The notes beneath the pieces are model-generated. The model ran no database searches. It had not been told where the DNA came from and saw nothing but the letters and a program-made list of their open reading frames with translations. Positions 1 to 7,500 of a stretch of DNA of 10,554 bases are shown here, piece after piece. A program made the translations under genes and the position numbers. Each line of letters starts with the position of its first letter. The first letter of the stretch is position 1. This DNA is from Bacillota bacterium (GTDB lineage Bacteria > Bacillota > Clostridia > Peptostreptococcales > Anaerovoracaceae): assembly GCA_017619985.1 (NCBI GenBank), contig JAFZRG010000009.1:1-10554 (forward strand), given 5' to 3'.

Positions 1-1530
1 AACATGCCGTATTTCCAGAAGCATCCCGAACTGACCGGCTATGAGCCGATTCCCGGCGATGCGTACGGCAGATCCGTGCCCTGGGCGCTGATCCTGGGCA
101 ACTCCAAGAAGACCGTCATCTCTTCGGGTCACTACGACGTGGTCGGCACCGACAACTACGGCCCGCTGAAAGACATGGCCTTCCAGGTCGGCCCCGAACT
201 CGAAGCCGAACTGGCCAAGAGAGACCTCGACGCGGAAGCCAGAACCGACATGGAGAGCGGCGAATGGATCTGGGGCCGCGGCGTCGGCGATATGAAGGGC
301 GGTCACTGCATCCACATGGCGCTGTTCGAAGAATACGCCGAAATGGCGGAAAAAGGCGAACTGCCCGGCAGCTACATCTATCTGCCCGTACCCGATGAAG
401 AATCCTATTCCGTCGGCATGAGAGAAGGCGCGAAGATCATCCGCAAGCTCGTCGAGAAATATGATCTGGACGTGCAGCTCATGATCATCCCCGAGCCGTC
501 CAACCTGGTCAACGGCAAGCAGTCCCTGTCCCGCGGCACCGTCGGCAAGCTGATGCCCGTCGTCATGGCGCAGGGCGTCACCGCGCACGTCGGCCACTGC
601 TTCAACGGCATCTCCCCGATGAACTTCCTGTGCCGCATCTATCAGCGCACGAACAACGCGTTGGAGTTCTGCGATTCGTACGACGGCGAAGCGGCCGTAC
701 CGCCCACGTGGCAGAAGTTCCGCGACAACAAGGAACTGTACGACGTCACCATTCCGCAGAGAGCCTACGGCTACTTCACGCTGCTGCACTTCGAGAGAAC
801 GCCCGAGCAGATCATCAACCGTCTGAAGGAGATCTCCATGGATGCCCTGAAGGAAGAGTGCGAACTGATCAACGAGCAGTATCAGGAATACAAGAAGATC
901 GACAAATCCGCCGATAAGGAAAAGATCGTCTACTATCCGGAAGTCTACACGTTCGGCGAGCTCGTCGAGAAGCTGAAGGCTGCCGACAAGGAAGGCTTCG
1001 AGAAGTACTACGCGGACGTCTATGCCGGCATCAAAGCGGACATCGAAGCAGGCCGCACGAACTATCCCGACGCGACCATCACCATCATGCAGAAGGTCAT
1101 GGACTACGCCGACCTGAAGCAGCCCACCGTGCTGCTCGGTTTCGCGCCTCCTTACTATCCCGCTGTCAACGGCGACGCCGTCAAGGGCAAGGAGAACGCG
1201 GCGCTCAAGGCGTACGAAGTCGTCGAAGCCGCATCGAAGCAGTTCGGCAGAGAGATGTTCAACGAGCACTACTTCATGGGCATTTCCGACGGTTCCTATA
1301 CCGCGGTGGGTCACCCGTTCGACTACAACAAGTTCTCGATGAACACGCCTTGCTACGGCGAGCTGTACAACGTGGACTTCGAAACAATCGAAGCCAACAA
1401 CATCCCGTTCATCCTGTACGGACCGCTCACGAAGGAATACCACCAGTGGACCGAGCGCACGCTGCGCAAGAGCCTGCTCGAGGAAGTCCCGGCCGTCACC
1501 AAGGAACTGATCGATTCTCTCTGGAAGTAA
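1..1530 (+). CDS. rocB: RocB-type M20 family metallohydrolase, 5' end cut by window
   Basis: The protein resembles RocB of Bacillus (arginine-utilisation locus), a cytoplasmic M20/M25/M40 zinc hydrolase whose exact substrate is not firmly established. Numbered from the ATG at base 4, the di-zinc ligands of the M20 family can be seen: H43 and D45 in SGHYDVV, D96 in GRGVGDMKGG, the PDEE acidic pair around E132-E133, and E164 in PEPS. The TAHVGH stretch fits the M20 dimerisation/lid domain. The visible part is 508-509 residues against about 560 for Bacillus RocB. The frame is open to base 1 and the N-terminal part of the domain is missing, so the ATG at 4 is probably internal and the gene starts upstream. 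The next gene begins 6 bp after the stop. It lies at the head of a run with a nucleoside deaminase and sugar-phosphate genes, unlike the usual arginine operon. Family is secure; the arginine role is inferred by similarity. Confidence 0.8.
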   Translation, partial: NMPYFQKHPELTGYEPIPGDAYGRSVPWALILGNSKKTVISSGHYDVVGTDNYGPLKDMAFQVGPELEAELAKRDLDAEARTDMESGEWIWGRGVGDMKGGHCIHMALFEEYAEMAEKGELPGSYIYLPVPDEESYSVGMREGAKIIRKLVEKYDLDVQLMIIPEPSNLVNGKQSLSRGTVGKLMPVVMAQGVTAHVGHCFNGISPMNFLCRIYQRTNNALEFCDSYDGEAAVPPTWQKFRDNKELYDVTIPQRAYGYFTLLHFERTPEQIINRLKEISMDALKEECELINEQYQEYKKIDKSADKEKIVYYPEVYTFGELVEKLKAADKEGFEKYYADVYAGIKADIEAGRTNYPDATITIMQKVMDYADLKQPTVLLGFAPPYYPAVNGDAVKGKENAALKAYEVVEAASKQFGREMFNEHYFMGISDGSYTAVGHPFDYNKFSMNTPCYGELYNVDFETIEANNIPFILYGPLTKEYHQWTERTLRKSLLEEVPAVTKELIDSLWK

Positions 1531-1536
1531 AGAAAC

Positions 1537-2823
1537 ATGTTATTTTCCGACATTACGATTTTAGATGAAGGCTTTGCCGTCCGCGAGCACATGTACGTGG
1601 GCGTGAAGGCCGGCAGGATCGCCTATGTGGGAACCGCAGAGCCGAAGGAAGACTTCGGCTCTGTTTATCAGGGCAAAGGCAGGCTGCTGATGCCAGCGTT
1701 CTACAACGCCCATTCCCACAGCGCGATGACCCTCCTGCGGGGCTATGCTGAGAACATGAACCTGCAGGACTGGCTGAACACGAAGATCTTCCCGTTCGAA
1801 GCGAAGATGAAGGGCGAAGACATCTATGCCGGCGTGATGCTGGCGATGGCCGAGTCCGTCCGCAGCGGCATCGTGTCCTCCACGGACATGTACTACTGGC
1901 TGGACGATTGCGGCAGGGCGGTAGAGGAAAGCGGCTGCAAGATGAACATGAGCAACGCGATCGTCTGCTTCGACGGTTCGTCCTTCGAAGATCTCCCGGC
2001 GTATAAGATCGCCTGTGATTCCTTCAGGACCTGGCACGGCGCGGCGGATGGCCGCATCCGCACGGATCTGTCACTGCACGCGGAGTACACGTCGACCGAA
2101 AAGGTCGCGCGCGGTCTGGCGGAGCTGGCGAAGGAGCAGGGCGTACACATGCACATCCACGCCTCGGAGACGAAGTCCGAGACAGACGGATGCGTCGAAC
2201 ACCACGGCAAAACACCGGTCGCTTATCTGGCGGACTGCGGCCTGCTGGACGTGCCTGCCACGCTCGGGCACTGCGTGTGGGTCACGGAAGATGATATGGA
2301 CATCCTGCGCGAAAAAGGCGCGACCGTTGCGGCATGCCCCGTCAGCAACAGCAAGCTGGCGAGCGGTATCTCGAACGTGCCTGGGCTGCTGGAAAAAGGC
2401 GTGAACGTCGCTCTCGGTACCGACGGCGTATCGTCGAACAATTCCCTGAACATGCTGGCGGACGCGAAGGTGATGGCGCTCGAGGCGCGCATCCGTACCG
2501 GAGATCCTTCCGTCCTCACCCCGCAGCAGGTCCTCTGCGCGATGACCCGCGCAGGCGCCCTGTCCCAGGGCAGGGAAGACTGCGGTCTGCTGAAGGAAGG
2601 CTTCAAAGCCGACCTGATCGCGCTGGATATCGATCAGCCGAACATGCAGCCTGTGCACAACCTGCTGAACAATCTGGTCTGGTCCGCGGACAGCGGCAAC
2701 ATCTGCCTGACGATGTGCGACGGGCAGGTGCTGTACCGGGACGGCGTCTATCTGACGATCGACGTGGAGAGAGCGGTCGCGGAGGCGGATGCCTGCCGCC
2801 GCAGGATCCTCAGCGCGCTGTAG
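1537..2823 (+). CDS. MtaD-like amidohydrolase (S-adenosylhomocysteine / 5'-methylthioadenosine deaminase family)
   Basis: This 428-residue cytoplasmic metal-dependent hydrolase belongs to the TIM-barrel amidohydrolases that deaminate adenosine-type nucleosides. Known members act on S-adenosylhomocysteine, methylthioadenosine, 5'-deoxyadenosine or adenosine. Metal and catalytic residues are in the expected order: H59 and H61 in NAHSHSAM (usually HTHxAM, so Thr is replaced by Ser), H208 in HIHASET with E213-region SET motif, H245 in LGHCVWV and D296 in ALGTDGVSS. A small N-terminal beta-sandwich strand set (residues 1-55) and a C-terminal one (about 365-428, containing the KADLIALD motif) flank the barrel, as is normal. 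GGAAG at 1523-1527, inside the end of the preceding gene, is a usable ribosome binding site. It sits 6 bp after rocB and 9 bp before the aldolase. Substrate choice between SAH, MTA, 5'-deoxyadenosine and adenosine cannot be read from the sequence; guanine/chlorohydrolase relatives are less likely. Confidence 0.82.
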   Translation: MLFSDITILDEGFAVREHMYVGVKAGRIAYVGTAEPKEDFGSVYQGKGRLLMPAFYNAHSHSAMTLLRGYAENMNLQDWLNTKIFPFEAKMKGEDIYAGVMLAMAESVRSGIVSSTDMYYWLDDCGRAVEESGCKMNMSNAIVCFDGSSFEDLPAYKIACDSFRTWHGAADGRIRTDLSLHAEYTSTEKVARGLAELAKEQGVHMHIHASETKSETDGCVEHHGKTPVAYLADCGLLDVPATLGHCVWVTEDDMDILREKGATVAACPVSNSKLASGISNVPGLLEKGVNVALGTDGVSSNNSLNMLADAKVMALEARIRTGDPSVLTPQQVLCAMTRAGALSQGREDCGLLKEGFKADLIALDIDQPNMQPVHNLLNNLVWSADSGNICLTMCDGQVLYRDGVYLTIDVERAVAEADACRRRILSAL

Positions 2824-2832
2824 GAGGGAAGA

Positions 2833-3672
2833 ATGCTGGTAAACATGATCGATATGCTGGCGAAAGCCGCCGGCGAAGGATACGGCGTCGGTAATTTCGA
2901 CGTCTTCAATACGGAACTTCTGAAAGGGGTCATGGAGGCGGCGGAGGAAGCGAACGCGCCTGTCATCCTCGCGTACGGCCCGCCGTTCGAGAAGTATTCA
3001 CCTCTGAAGTATTTCGCACCGGCCATGCGAGCCTGGGCGGAGGATACGGACCTGCCCGTGGTCATCCACTATGACCACGGCACGAGCCTGGAAGGCTGCA
3101 GGCACGCGGTCGCCTGCGGCTGCAACTCCGTCATGATCGACGCGTCGGCCAAGCCGTTCGAGGAGAACGTGGCCACTGTGCGCGAAGTCGTGGAGTTCTG
3201 CCATCCGCTGGGCATCCCCGTCGAGGCGGAGCTCGGCCACGTGGGCGACGAGGGCGAGTACACGCTGGAAGGGTACGGCTACACGGATCCGAAGCAGGCG
3301 AAGGAATTCGTCCTGCGCACCGGTGTCGATTTCCTGGCCGTGGCCATCGGCAACCAGCACGGCGTCTACACGGCGGAGCCGAAGATCAATTACGAGGTGC
3401 TACAGGCCGTGCGCGACGCGGTGGACGTGCCGCTCGTGCTGCACGGCGCTTCCGGCATCCCCGAAGACGATATCCGCCGCTGCTGCCGCGAGGGCATCAC
3501 GAAGATCAACATCCATACGGATATGCTGCTCGAAGCCATCGGGACGCTGAAGAGCGATCTGGCCGCGGGCGAAAAGAGCTACCACACGATGTCGGTGCAC
3601 CATACGGCGGCTGTGAAGAAAGTGGCGCTCGCGAAGATGCGCCTGTTCGGTTCGGAAGGAAAAGGGAGGTAA
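2833..3672 (+). CDS. Class II (zinc-dependent) fructose/tagatose-bisphosphate-type aldolase
   Basis: The protein is 279 residues, the normal length for the short class II aldolases (FbaA of Bacillus, GatY, KbaY, IolJ). These cleave a ketose 1,6-bisphosphate or a related ketose phosphate into dihydroxyacetone phosphate and an aldehyde. Visible active-site features are the catalytic D81 and zinc ligand H82 in HYDHG, E133 in VEAELG, zinc ligand H176 in GNQHGVY, zinc ligand H204 in LHGASG, and the DHAP phosphate-binding segments GASG (205-208) and N226 in KINIHTD. The last motif has His where Asp or Asn is common. The AGGAGG ribosome binding site (2822-2827) overlaps the stop of the deaminase gene. 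The PfkB-type kinase gene follows after 3 bp, a pairing typical of LacC/LacD, GatY-type and inositol pathways. Family is secure. The sugar is unknown; it could be ordinary fructose bisphosphate, but the company of a dedicated kinase argues for a peripheral sugar. Confidence 0.87.
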   Translation: MLVNMIDMLAKAAGEGYGVGNFDVFNTELLKGVMEAAEEANAPVILAYGPPFEKYSPLKYFAPAMRAWAEDTDLPVVIHYDHGTSLEGCRHAVACGCNSVMIDASAKPFEENVATVREVVEFCHPLGIPVEAELGHVGDEGEYTLEGYGYTDPKQAKEFVLRTGVDFLAVAIGNQHGVYTAEPKINYEVLQAVRDAVDVPLVLHGASGIPEDDIRRCCREGITKINIHTDMLLEAIGTLKSDLAAGEKSYHTMSVHHTAAVKKVALAKMRLFGSEGKGR

Positions 3673-3675
3673 CCC

Positions 3676-4629
3676 ATGGGCAAAGCAGTCTGTTTCGGGA
3701 TCGCCTGTCTGGACATCCTCGTGCCCGGACTCGACCCGTCAGAGTTCTATAAAGAAACGATACGCCTGGATGATTTCTCATATTCCACGGGCGGCGACGC
3801 CATCAACGAAGCGGTGACCCTGGCAAAGCTGGGTCACGAGCCCATCCTGATGACGAAACTGGCGGACGACGCCATGGGCCGTCTGCTGGCGGATCTGGGG
3901 CGGTCACGCGGCGTGAACATGGATCATATCAAAACGGCCCGGACGCACCAGACGGCGGTCTCCATCGTCTGCGTGCACAAGGACGGCGAGCGCAACTTCA
4001 TCGTCAACAACGGCTCGGATAACGAGATCGGCGAGGATACGGCGGACTGGGAGGCCGCGAAAGAAGCGGGCGTGTTCTGCGTGGGCAGCGCGTACGGCGC
4101 GAGAGGCCTGACGGAGAGCCTTCCCGCTGTGCTGAAGAAGGCGAAAGAACTCGGGCTTACGACCTGCGTGGATATCATGATCGGCTCGGAGTACGTGGGA
4201 AAAGAAGGCGAGGCGGACCCGGCCGCGTTCCTGAAATACGCGGACTACGTGCTCCCCAATCTGAGCGAAGCGCGCTGGATGACCGGGAAGACGAGACCGG
4301 ACGCGATGGCGGAAAAACTGCTGGCCATGGGCGCGGCCTGCGTGGTCCTGAAGGACGGCGAGAACGGCTGCTGGCTGTACCGCAAAGCAGGCGGAGCGAT
4401 CCTGCGCAAGACTTTCGTGCCGGCGATCCGCTGCGACGTCGTGGATACGACGGGCGCGGGCGACAATTTCCTCGCAGGTTTTGCGGCGGGGCTGCTCGAG
4501 GGCCGGTCCGACGAAGACTGCGCGAAACTGGCGACGGCGACGGCCTCGGCTTCGGTGCGCTATCTCGGTGCGGCGGGACTGAAGGACAGGGCGGAAGTGG
4601 AAGAGATCCTGGAAGGACTGAAACGATGA
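3676..4629 (+). CDS. PfkB/ribokinase-family carbohydrate or nucleoside kinase
   Basis: This is a 317-residue ATP-dependent kinase of the ribokinase (PfkB) fold. The N-terminal signature STGGDAINEA (residues 37-46, with GG and N44 contacting the sugar) and the C-terminal signature DTTGAGDNFLAGF (257-269, with D263 as the catalytic base and the GAGD anion hole) are both intact. NNGSDNEI near residue 115 resembles the sugar-proximal segment of fructokinases and adenosine-type kinases. The stop codon of the aldolase gene overlaps this gene's GGGAGGT ribosome binding site (3664-3670), and its own stop overlaps the next start in ATGA. It is therefore translated together with both neighbours. Known members phosphorylate ribose, fructose, 1-phosphofructose, tagatose 6-phosphate, 5-dehydro-2-deoxygluconate or nucleosides, and the sequence alone does not decide. 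Next to an aldolase and a phosphohexomutase, a sugar or sugar-phosphate substrate is the most economical reading. Confidence 0.85.
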   Translation: MGKAVCFGIACLDILVPGLDPSEFYKETIRLDDFSYSTGGDAINEAVTLAKLGHEPILMTKLADDAMGRLLADLGRSRGVNMDHIKTARTHQTAVSIVCVHKDGERNFIVNNGSDNEIGEDTADWEAAKEAGVFCVGSAYGARGLTESLPAVLKKAKELGLTTCVDIMIGSEYVGKEGEADPAAFLKYADYVLPNLSEARWMTGKTRPDAMAEKLLAMGAACVVLKDGENGCWLYRKAGGAILRKTFVPAIRCDVVDTTGAGDNFLAGFAAGLLEGRSDEDCAKLATATASASVRYLGAAGLKDRAEVEEILEGLKR

Positions 4630-6140
4630 AAGACTACAGCAAACTGCAGAACGGCAGCGACGTCAGAGGCATCGCGTCGGATCTGCTCGGAAAAGAAGTG
4701 AACCTGACGGTCACCGCGGCGGAAGACATCGCCTACGGCTTCGGCTGCTGGCTGTCGGATACCTGCGGCAAGGCCCCGACGGACTGCCGCGTGGCGGTGG
4801 GAAGGGATTCGCGCTTTACGGGTCCCGCGCTGCAGGCGGCGGTGTGCGGCACGCTCAACCAGATGGGCTTTACCGTGCTCGACTGCGGCATGGCTTCGAC
4901 GCCTGCCATGTTCATGAGCTGCATCTTCCCGGAGACGGACTGCGACGGCGCCGTGATGATCACGGCCAGCCATCTGCCCGCGGACCGCAACGGACTGAAG
5001 TTCTTCGAGAAGAACATGGGCGGGCTGGACAAGGGCGACATCAAGGACGTCCTGCAGCTCGCGGCAACGGGACATCACGGCAGCGAGATAAAACAGGCGA
5101 ATAACGCATGGAAAAACTGCGCGCTGATGGATTTGTACTGCAGCGAACTAAAATCGCGCATTTCGGCGTTTTTGGGCCTTTCTGAGGGTCCTGAAGTCCT
5201 GGGTGGACTCAAGGTCTGCGTGGATGCAGGCAACGGTGCGGGCGGATTCTACACGGATGGCGTTCTGGCACCGCTCGGCGCGGACGTGAGCAGCTCGCAG
5301 TTCCTGGAACCGGACGGCACGTTCCCCAATCACATCCCGAATCCCGAAGACGCGGCGGCGATCGATTCCCTGTGCCGTCGCGTTCTGGAGACCGGCGCGG
5401 ACCTGGGCATCATCTTCGACACGGACGTGGACCGCATGGCGGTCGTGGGTCACAACGGACGCGACATCGCCCGCAACGGCATCGTAGCGCTGGCGGCGCT
5501 GCTGTGTCCGCCGGATGAGGACGGCAGCCGCGGCACGATCGTGACCGACTCCATCACGAGCACGCAGCTGGCGGCATTCCTGAAGGAAAAAGGCTTCGAG
5601 CACCTTCGCTTCAAAAGAGGCTACAAGAACGTCATCAACAAGGGTAAGGAACTGAATGAGGCCGGCACGTACTGCCCGCTGGCCATCGAGACGTCCGGCC
5701 ACGCGGCGCTCAGGGAGAACTACTTCCTGGACGACGGCGCATACCTGGCGGCGAAGGTCGTGGCGAAGGCTGCGGAACTGAAAAAAGAAGGAAAGTACAT
5801 CGAGGATCTGATCGCGGATCTGGCGGAACCTGCCGAAGCCGTGGAATACCGGCTGAATCTGAAAACAGAGGATTTCGCATCCTACGCGGACGGCGTGCTT
5901 TCCGCGCTGCAGGAGAAGATCGGCAAAGAGCAGGTCCCCGGCATGACCCTGGAAGAGCCGAATTACGAAGGCGTGCGCGTCAACTGCGAAGACGGCTGGT
6001 TCCTGATCCGCAAATCGCTGCACGACCCGCTCATGCCGCTGAACGTCGAAAGCGATGTGCCCGGCGGCGCGGCGAAGATCGCTGCAGCGGTCAGAGAACT
6101 GCTCGTACCGTTCGATCAGCTCGATCTGTCGACGCTGTGA
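4626..6140 (+). CDS. Alpha-D-phosphohexomutase (phosphoglucomutase/phosphomannomutase family)
   Basis: This 504-residue enzyme moves a phosphate between C1 and C6 (or C5) of a sugar through a phosphoserine. The four family loops appear in order: the phosphoserine loop MITASHLP with S115 (the common form is TASHNP), the magnesium loop DTDVDR at 265-270 (common form DGDADR), the sugar-binding loop IETSGH with E355 and H359, and the phosphate loop from R462 to S464 with H466. TASHLP with a GSDVRGIA start resembles a less-studied subgroup found in Firmicutes and plants. Its start overlaps the kinase stop by 4 bp (ATGA), with GGAAGGA at 4611-4617 as ribosome binding site. A stretch around residues 150-200, between the first two domains, uses more AT-rich codons than the rest. 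The gene ends the plus-strand run just before a terminator. Glucose, mannose and pentose phosphates are all possible substrates. Confidence 0.85.
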   Translation: MKDYSKLQNGSDVRGIASDLLGKEVNLTVTAAEDIAYGFGCWLSDTCGKAPTDCRVAVGRDSRFTGPALQAAVCGTLNQMGFTVLDCGMASTPAMFMSCIFPETDCDGAVMITASHLPADRNGLKFFEKNMGGLDKGDIKDVLQLAATGHHGSEIKQANNAWKNCALMDLYCSELKSRISAFLGLSEGPEVLGGLKVCVDAGNGAGGFYTDGVLAPLGADVSSSQFLEPDGTFPNHIPNPEDAAAIDSLCRRVLETGADLGIIFDTDVDRMAVVGHNGRDIARNGIVALAALLCPPDEDGSRGTIVTDSITSTQLAAFLKEKGFEHLRFKRGYKNVINKGKELNEAGTYCPLAIETSGHAALRENYFLDDGAYLAAKVVAKAAELKKEGKYIEDLIADLAEPAEAVEYRLNLKTEDFASYADGVLSALQEKIGKEQVPGMTLEEPNYEGVRVNCEDGWFLIRKSLHDPLMPLNVESDVPGGAAKIAAAVRELLVPFDQLDLSTL

Positions 6141-6157
6141 ATGGAAAAAGACAACAT

Positions 6158-6184
6158 AAAACCCGGCTTTGCAGCCGGGTTTTT
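6158..6184. terminator. Bidirectional rho-independent terminator
   Basis: A perfect 9-bp stem AACCCGGCT / AGCCGGGTT (6160-6168 and 6173-6181) encloses the loop TTGC. It can be lengthened by two A-T pairs to 6158-6183. On the plus strand the stem runs into TTTT followed by GCTTT, and on the minus strand into TTTTATGTT, so it can end transcription both ways. It sits 17 bases after the phosphohexomutase stop and 15 bases past the thioesterase stop, exactly between two convergent genes. Confidence 0.9.
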
Positions 6185-6198
6185 GCTTTACCTGAGAC

Positions 6199-6594
6199 CT
6201 AATACAGCATCTCGTTCGCGATGCAGAAAAAGATGCCCTGGCCCGCGGCGATCAGGGTGCCGTCGTCCGAAGTGATGCGGAACTCCGAAATGGCAGTTCT
6301 GCGGCCCCGGTGCACCAGCTTCGCTTCCGCGTGGAGCGTGCCTTCGGTCACGTTGCTGATGAATTTGCAGTCCATGGACTGGGTCACGTAGGTGCGCCCG
6401 TCGCCGTGGACGCAGGTGCCGGCGGTCTCGTCCGCCAGCGCCAGGATCGCGCCGCCGTGGATAAAGCCGCGGCTGTTCTTATGCTCCGGATGGATGGGCA
6501 TATCCACGCGGGCGGATGTTTCGTCGTGGCTGATCTGGATGTAATGCTGCGACTGGAAGAACCGGTCGATCTTGTCGGGCTGGATGGACGCCAT
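6199..6594 (-). CDS. PaaI-type hotdog-fold acyl-CoA thioesterase
   Basis: This is a 131-residue single hotdog-domain protein, the usual length for PaaI/YdiI-like thioesterases, which hydrolyse acyl- or aroyl-CoA in the cytoplasm as tetramers or dimers of dimers. The family motif is clear: N40 in HKNSRG, then IHGG at 45-48 and D55 in LADETAG. This keeps the Asn to Asp spacing of 15 seen in E. coli PaaI (N46 and D61). The start was set at 6594 rather than at a longer upstream frame because the upstream part overlaps proC in another frame. GGAGGAGG (6602-6609 on the plus coordinates) lies 7 bases before this ATG. The A of the ATG is the last-stop-codon region of proC, giving a TAATG junction and probable translational coupling. 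Substrate is unknown; a housekeeping or fermentation role in removing stalled CoA esters is possible. Confidence 0.85.
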   Translation of the reverse strand: MASIQPDKIDRFFQSQHYIQISHDETSARVDMPIHPEHKNSRGFIHGGAILALADETAGTCVHGDGRTYVTQSMDCKFISNVTEGTLHAEAKLVHRGRRTAISEFRITSDDGTLIAAGQGIFFCIANEMLY

Positions 6595-7424
6595 TACTTT
6601 GCCTCCTCCGCTACGGCTTTGACCCGGTTCACAGCCGCCTGCACCGCGCCTGCCGCCGCGCCGCGGATCGCGTGCTGTTCGAGATAGATGCAGCCCGCGA
6701 TGGTGCTGCCGCCGGGGGAGCACACGCCGTCCTTCAGGACTTCGGGATGCACGTTGCCTTCGAGCACCATCTTGCCCGTGCCGGCCAGCGTCTGGGCCGC
6801 GATGCGTATGGCGATGTCGCGGGTCAGCCCGAGAGCGACGCCCGCGTCCGCAAGCCCGCACAGGAACTGCGCGCAGAAGGCCGGACCGCAGCCGGACACG
6901 CCGGTGAGCGCTTCGATGTTTTTCTCAGGCAGCACGACGGCCAGACCGAGATTCGAGAACATCGATACGACTTCCTCGACCTGTTCAGGGGAGGCGTTCT
7001 TTCCGCCGCAGATACCGGTCACGCCTTCGCCGACGCTCAGCGGGGTATTGGGCATGACGCGCACGAGCGGCGTGTTTTTGATGAACGTTTCCATATAGTC
7101 CGTCGTGACGCCTGCCATGATCGAGACGACCAGATGGCGGGCGGGATCCAGATACTTCTCCATCTGTTCCATGATGGCGTTGCCCTCACCGGGATGGACG
7201 GCGATCACCAGGATGTCCGAATCCGCCGTGATCGCTGCGACGCCTTCTTCGCCGGACGTGTTATAGGTGCGCACGCCCGGATACTTTGCCTCCAGGACGC
7301 TGCATTTCTCGTTGGTGCGGCACGATACCGCGATATCGCCGGCGCTGCAGGCGCCGGTACGGATGAGGCCGGAAAAGATGGCTTCGCCCATCTTGCCTCC
7401 GCCGATAAAACCGATGGTCTTCAT
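6594..7424 (-). CDS. proC: Pyrroline-5-carboxylate reductase
   Basis: The protein reduces 1-pyrroline-5-carboxylate to L-proline with NAD(P)H, the last step of proline synthesis, and the step that turns ornithine-derived pyrroline carboxylate into proline in amino-acid fermenters. It has 276 residues, the normal size. The N-terminal Rossmann nucleotide loop is GFIGGGKMGEA (5-15). VRVMPNTP marks the end of that domain, and the C-terminal helical dimerisation domain carries GVSGCGPAF and the family signature DGVCSPGGSTIAG. An AAAGGAGA ribosome binding site (7430-7437) lies five bases before the ATG. It has its own promoter in the 76-bp gap after the lyase gene and shares one base with the thioesterase start. 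A role with the RocB-type gene in arginine/ornithine breakdown is possible but they are in different transcripts. Confidence 0.93.
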   Translation of the reverse strand: MKTIGFIGGGKMGEAIFSGLIRTGACSAGDIAVSCRTNEKCSVLEAKYPGVRTYNTSGEEGVAAITADSDILVIAVHPGEGNAIMEQMEKYLDPARHLVVSIMAGVTTDYMETFIKNTPLVRVMPNTPLSVGEGVTGICGGKNASPEQVEEVVSMFSNLGLAVVLPEKNIEALTGVSGCGPAFCAQFLCGLADAGVALGLTRDIAIRIAAQTLAGTGKMVLEGNVHPEVLKDGVCSPGGSTIAGCIYLEQHAIRGAAAGAVQAAVNRVKAVAEEAK

Positions 7425-7445
7425 GTTGTTCTCCTTTACCTGTCG

Positions 7446-7455
7446 GTAACGTTAC
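7446..7455. promoter_or_regulatory. 10-bp palindrome in proC leader
   Basis: GTAACGTTAC is a perfect palindrome between the predicted proC transcription start (about 7461) and the ribosome binding site, at roughly +6 to +15. The position would suit a repressor operator. It is short, and no known regulator is recognised from it, so this is only a candidate. Confidence 0.3.
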
Positions 7456-7467
7456 GTTCACCCGTCT

Positions 7468-7497
7468 ATTATAGCGGAAACGGAACGGTTTTGTCAC
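7468..7497 (-). promoter_or_regulatory. Sigma-70/sigma-A promoter of proC
   Basis: Read on the minus strand, a perfect TATAAT -10 box lies at 7468-7473. A GTGACA -35 box (five of six matches to TTGACA) lies at 7492-7497, with an 18-base spacer. The expected start is near 7461, giving a leader of about 37 bases. The promoter occupies the whole gap after the lyase stop, and no terminator hairpin is visible there, so read-through from the lyase gene is also likely. Confidence 0.7.
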
Positions 7498-7500
7498 AGA

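Noticed and set aside
5148..6023. Open frame of 291 codons on the minus strand opposite the phosphohexomutase
   Set aside because: The real gene on the plus strand carries all catalytic loops. The reverse frame has no motif or ribosome binding site that I could see.
6199..6861. Thioesterase frame extended to 220 codons
   Set aside because: The extra 89 codons overlap proC in another frame and give an Arg/Gly-rich sequence unlike any hotdog protein. The ATG at 6594 has a strong ribosome binding site and gives the normal family length.
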